From NCBI GenBank assembly GCA_000934455.1, contig KN883331.1, positions 165,443-191,747 of the forward strand: DNA of 26,305 nt. Reading direction: 5' to 3'. Shown in pieces: positions 10,746 through 21,200 of the stretch. The translations under genes and the position numbers were made by a program. Each line of letters begins with the position of its first letter. Position 1 is the stretch's first letter. The DNA comes from Apostichopus parvimensis (lineage: Eukaryota > Echinodermata > Holothuroidea > Aspidochirotida > Stichopodidae). The notes under the pieces are model-generated. The model had not been told where the DNA came from. It searched no databases and saw only the letters and a program-made list of their open reading frames with translations.

Positions 10746-12647
10746 TTAATCTACACAAAAAATAAACTAGGATGAATCCACACGTTTACAAGCCAAAGTG
10801 TAACATACATTGACACGCGCAGGTACACCCGCATTATTAGTCCTCACACCTTCAATATGAATCACCCACCAAGAAAACAAAACACCTTTGAAATATTCCT
10901 TTCTGATATTCTTTATTATTATATCCACCATTATGAATAACATAGAAAACAAATACCATATTAAAGACATGCAGGGATTACAAGGTAACACTCACCACAG
11001 AGGGCGCACTTTAAACGTCTGCCCAGTATATGCGTAGTGTTGTCCAAGCCAATAAAAATGAAATAAATGAAGTCACTTTACCAACAATCAGAAATATTTC
11101 ATCCTGTGAAGAAACTTACACACCAACGTTACAAGTAACAACCTGTGGACCTTCCACTGAAATGATATTAATTTAATGGCAGTGTCTCAATATTGCTTAA
11201 AACTATTGTGAATCAAGAGAACAGGACCATGTCCGTAAGGATATTTGCTATGTAAGAGATATTACAATGTGTCACTAGCAATGACTATACATGCCTTTCT
11301 GCTGGATCACACTGGCTCTCTGAAAGGCCACAATCCTACGTAAAGTAAAAGAGGTTGTCCAATTACATAACCTCTATTCACCGTATAACCATTGTAACAA
11401 AGTTAACATTCAGTATGTAAACATAATGTGACCCTGCTTACACTGTTGCAGACACATAGTTACCCCCTCTCTCTATTAGAGTTCTCTATAAAGGAACCCT
11501 ACTCTCTATTTATCAACAGCGCCAATAAACAAATATCACATGACTGTTGGAAATGGCCAGCAATTGGTCAATGATGTTAATACGAAATCAATGTGGAGTA
11601 CAACACTTGCACCGTGAAGTTACATGACAAAAAAAATCCAAATTTATTGAGATGATATGAAGATAAATTTGATTTACCACCAGAAGAAAGGAATTTTTGG
11701 ACATTTCACTGTTTTCCACGTAATCAACAATCGCGGTCAATCCCCTGCCTGTCCTCAACTGGTCCTTATTACGATACTTGGTAAGAAAATAAAAGGAATA
11801 TTAAATTTTATTTCGAGGTTTAACGCACAAACGAGACGTAACCATTTTCTTCACGAATGTGACTACAATGCTACGGTTTTATTGTAATGATAATAGAAAT
11901 AGGATTAAATGTACAAGAGTTGATGACAACCCCCAGCCTCCACCCATATCTTGTTAAAGAAATGACTTTCTGGATGAAGTATTTTAAGTATTTAAAGATC
12001 ATATCAAATGTGAGTTTCAAACCCTTAATAGAAGTGAAAAGATTCTACAAACCACTAGTTGAGTTAACGGTTAAAGTTTTAATAGATCGTTTAACCAACA
12101 GGGTACTAATTCTATGAATTAATTACATACATACGTACATACATATATGTGCCCGTGCTATTTCTGAATGTCTGTACAAAATTGATTTCAACATTGTGAA
12201 TACACGTTAATAGTTCATAAGGAAAAGAGGTTACATTTTATGTTAATAGATTTTACGAATATCAAACAAGGCTCCAGCAGTCCATTCTTGTTTTACAATC
12301 CTGCCAGGAACGAATCTGAAAAGCTAAAAGAAAAATCACCCTACTCTTTGTGACAAAATCAAAAGTTATTAGCCATTCCTGTGGCTCTACCATGTGAAGT
12401 ATGGAAGGAGAAGAAACAGTTGGTTGCCATTTCAGGTTTAATAAATACACACTACAGCGATGTTTAATAAAGTGGGTGGGTTGTATGTTTGATACCCATT
12501 CTGAAAATAGTCAGCGACTTAAAAAGCATGACTTTATGTCGACATCTTTTCTTTTTATTTATCTGCAGGTTAGTTTTGCATCGAAAAAAGATTCATGATG
12601 AAAAACTAATCAATGTGTGTTCCATTTCCAGCCGACCACAGAAAACA
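10746..12647. other. Non-coding stretch, nothing recognised
   Basis: AT-rich with a short (ACAT)n tract near 12125-12148. Several frames of 60-76 codons occur but none has exon borders or a recognisable domain. Confidence 0.5.
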
Positions 12648-12649
12648 AT

Positions 12650-12862
12650 TCCAAATGGCCTAGAAGCCTAGGTGGCAACTTATCGTCAAGATAATTTCAA
12701 AATGGCACCTAGCCTTGGTGGCAACTATCATTAAGATGTTTTCCAAATGACAGGCCTAGGTGGCAACTTATTGTCAAGATATTTGCAAAATGGCACCTAG
12801 CCTTGGTGGCAACTATCATTAAGATGTTTTCCAAATGACAGGCCTAGGTGGCAACTTATCGT
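12650..12862 (+). repeat. 88 bp tandem repeat built from two ~44 bp half-units
   Basis: GCCTAGGTGGCAACTTAT recurs at 12666, 12754 and 12842, a period of exactly 88 bp. Between these lies the related CCTTGGTGGCAACTATCATT, so each 88 bp unit is two diverged 44 bp half-units. The two full 88 bp units are nearly identical, which implies that the dimer was amplified recently. Confidence 0.92.
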
Positions 12863-14130
12863 ATTGCTGATGATTCTCGAAACATGGAAATCCAGGCAAT
12901 CGAAGTGTATCTGCTAGAAACTAAGTTTTGTACGGTCAAGTTAACGAATAATGTCTGCAAGTAGCAACGACTTATCAATGCTTTCAAAATTGTAACCATA
13001 TATCAAGAGATTTAATTGGGTGGAATTTCTTGTGATTTGACGCGAGGCTATTTAAAGATTCAACCTGCTGCTTCCAGTCAAGACCAGAAACTTAGTTTGA
13101 ATCAAGAGCTTTGATATATTACAAGAATTCTGAGAAAAATGACTTTTTCGATTGCCTTTGTTCGTTTCATTCATATAACATTTTTTCTTTTCTTTTTTTC
13201 TCTACCACCAAAAAAAAACCTGATTGTCTCTCTCTGTTAACAATTACTGTTACGCTCCTAACAGGAATATGATTTCAGCATGCAATACAGGTATATACAG
13301 ATAAACACAATCTCATGCAAGGGAAAAGAAAAAAAGAAAGAAAAATGAAAAGAGATGTTGTTCTTATTTGAAGATAGACAAAAGAAAATGTGAAAATTTC
13401 AATTTTGTTGATCTTATGCTTGAGATTAATCAACTAATTAATCAATTAATCAAAATAACTTTTGTTTATAAATATTACAAACAAATAAACAGCTTGCAAA
13501 CTGCTGGTATGAATCAAAGAATTTGTTATAATGACCATTCCTGTTCAGTAACAGATTTGGCCAGAAAATCTGCATTTTCTGCCAGTGATTCTAAGAACCA
13601 ACTGAAAAACGAAACTAATTTAATTTATACATCGACTTCCACCAAAACGACAATTCAAAATATTCGAAGAGAACCGTAAAAAGATGGTGCAGCTTTAAAA
13701 AAAAAAATTATTACAATTTTTTTTTTAAGTGTATTTGTGAGGTGTTTAAAGCAAATTTCCACAGGTTTAGATATTTTAATTTTGAACAAACTCAGCATAT
13801 ATTAAAACTGCATTGCAAGGTTCTCGGATAAATGTGGTCGATCACCTTGGTAACATGGGGTGATTGTTGAAAACGAAAAAAAAAGAAGCAACTATTTTGT
13901 GTGTTTGGAAAAGGAAGCACAAATTGTCGGTAAGTGAATTTACCTACCCTGTTACAAAAAAATAGTGTGAAGAGCTGCACGCAGTATTGACGTGAACAGC
14001 AGAAAGACCTCGTAATCAAAGACCGTTTGCCCTGTGGTTCATGTTTATAAAAATGGTTATTTCATTTCAAAATTGGCTGTTAATAGTTTTGGAAAACTTT
14101 CAAACAGAAAAGAAAATCCTAACAAGATTT
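12863..14130. other. Non-coding stretch, nothing recognised
   Basis: Very AT-rich with A and T runs. A 103-codon plus-strand frame (13368-13679) has Asn/Ile/Lys-rich composition expected of AT-rich DNA and no recognisable domain. A gene is not supported. Confidence 0.5.
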
Positions 14131-14250
14131 TGAATCATGGAGAATATTGACTGAGGGTGGTGTGATGACTATAAAAATTAGCATTTTTTTGTTTTTTTTT
14201 AAATCACTGAGAATTTTTTACTGAGGGTGTGATGACTATAAAAATTAGCG
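14131..14250 (+). repeat. Local duplication, two ~50 bp copies
   Basis: ACTGAGGGTGGTGTGATGACTATAAAAATTAGC at 14150-14182 recurs as ACTGAGGGTGTGATGACTATAAAAATTAGC at 14220-14249; the preceding AATCA.GGAGAAT/AATCACTGAGAAT also matches. The copies are about 70 bp apart, separated by a T-rich tract. Confidence 0.85.
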
Positions 14251-14269
14251 GAGTCTTTTTTTCTCTCTT

Positions 14270-15065
14270 TTTTTAGTAGTTAATGCCATGATGTCAACGA
14301 AAACAAAACATGTGATACAGTTACCAAGAACGCAGAAATATTTGACACATGTATATAGAAAAAATACTTGCTTCATTTTAATATCAGTGATATGAAAAAT
14401 TTTCCTTGTCCTCAGTTTATGGAGTTACTATGATACTAACGAGGGCAAAAATGTCTTTGAATGAAGCAATGATGAAGATTTAAGAAACAAAAAAAAAGTG
14501 GAGATAGTTTCAACTTCCTATCATAAAATAATTTTCTTTTTGTTTTCTTGAAAGTGACAAGTTTCTGGGTGTAGTCACATGACCATGATGAACCAATCAG
14601 AAAAGGACCCAGTCACGACATGACATACAACTCCTGTAAACTGACACCGTCATCGAATACATAAAGGAGGAGAGTTGATCCGTTTTCGTTTTTTTGCTGT
14701 AGTCGAGGCCCCAAAAAATATATAAAATAGAAAAACACAAAAACTAGAGACAAAACGACAAAAAAGGAACTAATGAAACTATAATATCACCACTGCCACC
14801 AAGCCATTCTTGCATAAATTTTCCTCACATAATTAGGCCACTATGTGTACCTCGAATCAGTATGTGACTTGTGGTACACGTCTAGACCTACTTAACCCTT
14901 CTCCCACCCCTTCCTGTGATAATTATGCCCCCCCCTTCTAACTCCCCTCCCTCCATCCTACACATTCATCCGTGGAATCAATGCATTTTCTATTCCTACA
15001 GATATCATGACACCGACTGGTCAGCCCTTGTGTATGGTCACAACCACACCATGCAGTGTTGGGTC
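14270..15065 (-). other. Region downstream of the anoctamin stop, presumed 3' UTR and flank
   Basis: This stretch follows the stop codon in the direction of transcription and must hold at least part of the 3' UTR. I see no canonical AATAAA on the minus strand here. An ATTAAA (TTTAAT on the plus strand near 14376) is possible but weak. There is a C-rich patch around 14895-14955. No other gene is apparent. Confidence 0.4.
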
Positions 15066-15224
15066 CTAGACGTCCGCTGCCTCATTTTGCTTGGCCTTCA
15101 CAAGAGTTGCTTCGTGGAGGGCCTGCTGGGCTAGATAGTTCTCCCGTCTCATCTGGTCACGGACAAAGTCGGGCACATCTGGGATCATGTACGCCAGGGC
15201 CATCTTGATCAGGAAGATCACGTG
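15066..15224 (-). CDS. Anoctamin terminal coding exon and stop, 159 bp
   Basis: The acceptor is TTCTGTCGACAG, and reading begins in phase 0. It encodes [18 protein letters not shown], then a basic C-terminal tail ([15 protein letters not shown], later [10 protein letters not shown]) and stop TAG (minus strand of 15066-15068). HV-F-IK---A--IPDVP followed by RREKYL-like residues is the standard anoctamin end. The GC-rich, codon-like composition drops sharply at the stop. Confidence 0.96.
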   Translation of the reverse strand, partial: HVIFLIKMALAYMIPDVPDFVRDQMRRENYLAQQALHEATLVKAKQNEAADV

Positions 15225-18200
15225 CTGTCGACAGAAAAAACGATTATCTCGTCACTCGCCCACGTAGACTGTCACGTGACACACGTTTACAAACAGCATA
15301 GTGTGTGACAACATCGTGACCAGCCACACATACTGCGTCCACAGTCGAGCAGAGAAGATGCTTAAACTTTAAAAATTGACCAAAAAGATCATCATCTGGC
15401 CAGTGAAAGCCTCTTATGGATATATCTAATATAATATATCTAATATAATATATCTTTTAGCCTTTGAAGAAGATCCTGCTAGGATCGAAACGTCAGGTCA
15501 ACTTTTACACATTCTCCTACACAGGCTCTCTAGTGGATAAGCAGTTTGCTAACAGTTTTATTTTATTTTGATAATATATCTAATATAATATACAATAGGT
15601 GATATAAAATATATTCCTCCATCCCTATATATATCTATATATCTATATAGATATATATATATAGATATAAATATAGATATATAGATATCACGGAATTTAT
15701 CATCTGGATACAAACAAGACTTTACAGGAACCATGCACGATATATAAAACTCAATTATAACATTGATCGTACAGATGACATTTCTACATGCAATTATAGG
15801 AGATCGTGTACAAGGACACTTTCTTCAAGAACCAAAGCGGAGCTGGTTACCTCGTACAGGAGAACAAAGACAAGCTTCATGGTCAAGATGATCCAGTTGT
15901 CTCTTGTGGGCTCGTAGGGGGGGTTGGGTCCGGAGTAAAATCCTCGGTATCTACACGGGAACAAAAACATGGCGATATCTTGTGAAAAGTATGTAAAAAT
16001 GATTGATCCTCTTTTATTAATTTTATGAGTTTTTGAACGGAGCTCTAAAAACACGCGTTTTCCTTCGGAATGGTAAATTCGGAAGGAAGAGAGAGTGCGC
16101 GGTGACCTGTGGGAGAGGTCACCGGGGGCGCAGTGCTAAAATTATACCAGTGGCGTCCTGGTAGACTAGGAAATGTGCGTTAGTGTTGTAGGAGACAGGT
16201 AAGAGAGGAGTGAAGTAAATAATTAATACTAGAATATATAGGAATTGAAATTGAATTGCAAAGTCTACTTTTCCTACACATACTTACCAAGCACATAACT
16301 TTTTAATTTTAAAACCAAATCAAACAATTAAAACAAAAACGCCCCAGAAAAGCCAAAAGGCTTTGTGATTCCTTGCCTTATAACTGTATATGCAATTACC
16401 TGATTGTAAGAGCCACTGAGAATGTGTCTTAAAGTCACAACCAGTACAACGGAAAAGTTTTCAAGATAACTTGACAGTTGCTAAGGTATTATTACACTTC
16501 TAAAAGTTGATGGCAGCATGGTCCCATCTAGTGAAAGTAGAACACCCTGTACCCTTCTAAAAGTGTATAGCAGCAGGGTCACATCTAGTGAATGTAGAAC
16601 ACCCTGTTCCCTTCTAAAAGTGTATAGCAGCAGGGTTACATCTAGTGAAAGTGGAACACCCTGTACCCTTCTAAAAGTTGATGGCAGCAGGGTCACATCT
16701 AGTGAAAGGTGAACATTTTACTGAAATTTGGCAAAATTTTCAAGTTGCCCTAAATATTGAATGTTAGCGCCTCCCGAGCCCATGTTAAATATGGAATTGC
16801 ATAAGAATGTCCCGCTCACAACCCCTTCTCCACACAAGTTATTAGGAACACTTTTGTGACCTTTCAACCTTGTGGAGGAAGTTACTACATCTGCCTGGTG
16901 TTTATACCCCAACTCGCCTCTGCGCTCTAGCACCCAATCATTGCTCTCTATGCACCCTGTGTCCACTAAATCTTATGGCGAGCGATCTTTCCAGTACTCC
17001 TCAACCCTCCTTTGGAATAAACTCCCACTCAATATAAAGAATGTGGTGTCTGTGGAGATGTTCAAAACTGTTTTGAAGACACACCTGTTTTCATTGTTAT
17101 AATTGTTATGTTTACTCAGATTATTGTATATTGTGTACATATCTTTCACTTTCTTTCGTACAGCGCGGCGAGACTTTATTGTAAGTTGCGCTATATTAGA
17201 ACTGTTTATTATTATTTTTAATATTATTATGACGTTCAAAACAACTACTATCAAGCTACAGTAGTGAACATTATGGAGCAACAATCACCAACAACAGGTT
17301 TCATCAATTTCCAAATTAAGTAAGCTTTTTACTAGGAATTTTTTACATTTTGACCACTGCCGACCTTTGACCCTCAGCCATTGACAATATCAACTGAGAA
17401 TCCATCCAGAGGCCAGAGTTTGAGATTCATCAAAGCTGGACTTTTGAATTAGCCTGCTTTCAAGGTGTTCAGACTTTGACCACTGATGACCTCATTTGTC
17501 CTTTGACCTGAGCTATCAAAACTAATAGACAGCTAATACACATCAAGGGACACCACTATGTGGCTCAGGAAGGCTGTTCTTGCTTGGGTAAGCTTCCCTA
17601 CAAGAAATGAAAATTTCTACCACTCCTGACCTCAAATGACCTTTGACCTCCACCACAAACCATCCCATGCTAAGTATGAGATTCAACAAAGTTATCATTA
17701 TCGAGTTAATAGGTTCCTCAAGTTATCCGGTTTTTCTTTACCATTGACGACCTCATATAACCTTTGACCTCCAACAGAAAATTTGGGAGAAGTAGCAATT
17801 ATCACTGTCCACCAAATAGATAAGTTAGCTAGCTTGTAAGTGTTTCATGTTTTGTCCACTGTTGACCGCAAATGACCTTTGACTTCCAAAACACAATACC
17901 AGCCGAGAATTCAGTATAGGCATCTCTGTAGTGAATATGAAGTTTCATGCCCGCTACGCAGTCTGTTACCATGTTTACACGGTGACACTACACACATATG
18001 CCATCACAGTCGCATTGATTTCCTTTGCCTACGGCTATGAATGGAAAAAAAAACATTAGCAATAGTTTCTTTATCAAAGATTGAACGTGAGTAACAACAA
18101 TAGAGACCCAACCTCTGGTGTATTGGAATACCCGGGCTCTAGTTGTCTACAGCGGAAGGCTGGAATCGGGATATATCTTAAAACCCGATCATTACCAAGG

Positions 18201-21200
18201 GTTCTAAAGATCTAAGAGTTTACTTAAAGTGAATCAGCACCTAACCACCCACCCACCCCCCACACCCACCCACCCCCTATCATGCCATATGCGTCACCTC
18301 ACCTGCACTCTGTTGCATTGATTTCTGTATCGACTGGTGCGGAATCCTTTTCGAAATTCGATGTATTGAAAACTGACAGGGAGAATTCCATGTATCCCGC
18401 TAACCCTCCTTCACCGTATCTGTGCTTGTAAACTGCTTGCGGAATGAACTCGGAAGTGAAAGCAAGGACCAAGGCCTAGAATGCAGAGAGAATGAATAAA
18501 CATGAACTACGATATTAAATATTCAAATGACTACAAAGAGTTAATGACTTAATCCAGAAACAAAATTTCTTTGCGGGAAGCAGTCAGTCCCCAACGAGCG
18601 AGTTAATGAGCTCAGAGAGCAGTTTTTTTGTAGCCCCACCCCCAAAATTTGGTCAGACGTATGAAATTTCCAGAAACTGCTTGAGACCTACCCCTCTGGT
18701 TTAAATGTTTGAATGATGCAAAAGAAGGCGTCGCTGGCCACCATGACGCAGTAAGTTTAATCTCACAACATTTATTTTTCGTCATAATACAGTAATTATT
18801 TATATTTTTGTCGTACTTTCTGAATTGAATTTGGCGCCTTTTTGCATGGCTCCAAAAAGTGCCGTTAAATGAATAAACATGAAACACGACTGTTGAATAT
18901 TCATGTGACTTATGAAGAGTGATTGGCTGAATGCAGAATCAAAATTTCTTCTTTCCCAGAAGTCTACCGTTTGGTGAACTCTCGCAGAAATATTGTTAAA
19001 GGAAATCAAATTCTTATCTTTGACATTTGGATCTAGCGAGTCACATGTTTGGCTTTCATGAGATTTTCTTTAAATCACATTGGAGAAGCTCAGTTCACAT
19101 TCTGCATTGACTAGACTCCGCGTGTCAGTGCCACCTCTGACATACGAGTCATCATTTGCCGGAAATATTGCATCATTGCATATTGCATCATTACATCATT
19201 GCATAAAACCTGCTTTTCATCACTTAATACATTGACCGATAAAAGGTATCGTACTTACATTGGTTAGGACCGACAAGTTGCCAATTGCCAGGAGTATAGC
19301 ATACCATGCTCCTGTAAGAAATGTAAGAGGATGGAAGATGTCAGGAGGGAAAGGGGTGTAAATAGTCCAACAGTTGTCATCCCTACCCTCTCCGTGCTTT
19401 TGGTAATTTGGAGGGCACACTTACTAATCATTGTTAGATCAAATTTGTTTGGGATAAGAGCGAAAAAGAACCTGCCCTTTATACAGACGGATAAGCAACG
19501 ACTTTGAATCCTGTGAACTGTGAAGAATACATTGGAAAATAATTTGGATGTTTCTCTGGTCGGTCACTTTACCGACGTGGACGAGAATAAAATATACGAG
19601 ATTGTGGTCGGAAGACACCCTTCTCATTTATACAGGTTCACTGATGCCTAACTATCAGATCTAAAGTTTCCTTTGTTAGTGACTACTGGAGCAGTGAAGC
19701 CTTAACCACTGTGGAATTATTATCATAGTTAATATAACTGGTGACCTCCGGGTGACCTCCGGTCTTGGGAAGTAAGTTAAACCGCTCACCGATATCCTGA
19801 GCTCTGGCAGCGTACGGTCTGCGAAGCTGTGAGATGAACTTAAAGGCATCCAACCGGATCTCGATGAGATTGTTCAGGAGAGCGAAGAAAGGAGCCAATG
19901 GGAATGCGGCAACAAAGATGGTGGTGAAACCGAACTGGACGACTAGACGATAGGATGAAACCGAAGAGAGAGCATGAAACGGAGAATTGATTTCATTTGA
20001 AATATGTCTAGAGATACAACGTCTTCAGCGAAAGTATATTCATATTAAGTAATACATGTTGTCTTGATATGTGTGATATGAGTGTATGTGTCCTGTCAGT
20101 CATTCAGTCAGGCAGTCAGTTTGTTTGTCTGTCTGTCTTTCTCAGATTTAAAGTTCCAATAGTTGTGGATTCACAGAAGACTGGGATGCCCTATGCTACA
20201 CCAAACACAAACATTTCTTCCCGTACCAGAGCTACAACCATCTTGCATTTCCAACACGGTTGTAGAAACACTGACTACATGTTTCACTTGTCAGTTACAT
20301 AAGTCTATATGCTGCCCCAAAACACAAACATTTCTACCCATACCAAAGCTACAACCATCTTGCATTTCCAACACGGTTGTAGAAACACTAACTACATGTT
20401 TTAACTTGTCATTCTGAAAACGATACAACAGGCAACAATCTTGTCGCAACTTCTGTGAGTAAGATCTCAGCAGATACTTCTTGACTTGAAATGTAAATTG
20501 CAAAAGGTTTATTGTAAGTGCGGGATTGAATAAATCTCTTTCTGCCAGTTTGGTTTGGTGGGTAATGTGTGGAGGGGGATGGCTGCTGTTGGGGGGGGGG
20601 AATTAATGGAGGGAATATAATAATAATAATAATAATAATAGTAATAACAATAATAATAACAATAATAATAATAATAATAATAATCATAATAATTTACCCA
20701 TCTCCAGGTACTCCTTGAATAGCCCTCGTGGTCCCAGGTCAGCCAGATCCAGGTCTTTCTCCCATTGTTCGTACCTCCCCTTACTCTTCTTGGCCTCCTG
20801 ACGGCCTCGGTAGGATCGAATGCAATTCAGGATGACCCTGCAGAAAGAAATTATTACGGCCATTGTCTTTATCTCGGAATTATTAAAACATGTTATGTTT
20901 CATTTCATTTATTTATTTTTGTTCTATCACAACATAAGTATGACATATCATATAGAAGGAGATAAGAAACAAAACTTGTGAAAGGAAGTGTACTAAAAAA
21001 CCCTATAGGGCTTGTCGGGTAGTAACACTCCCTGAAAAAATATACAGAACTTTACAAATAGAAAAGAGAACCAAAACAACAAAACAAACAGAACCACCCC
21101 TTCCTCTTCCTTCCCACACCCCCCCTTCCCCAGCCTCGGCTTGGAATGTCAATCCCATACCATCCATCCCATCCCCCTCCCTCCTCCAAAACAGATCCAT

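Noticed and set aside
13368-13679. 103-codon plus-strand frame
   Set aside because: Asn/Ile/Lys/Ser/Thr-rich peptide typical of AT-rich DNA, with no motif or exon border.
16481-16712. Repetitive serine-rich frames on both strands
   Set aside because: Both follow directly from the 57 bp period of the minisatellite, which is divisible by three.
16872-17102. Small stand-alone gene on the plus strand
   Set aside because: The motif order matches the end of a LINE reverse transcriptase and it lacks an independent start or upstream exon.
20409-20687. Polyisoleucine minus-strand frame
   Set aside because: It begins in the AAT microsatellite and is low-complexity.
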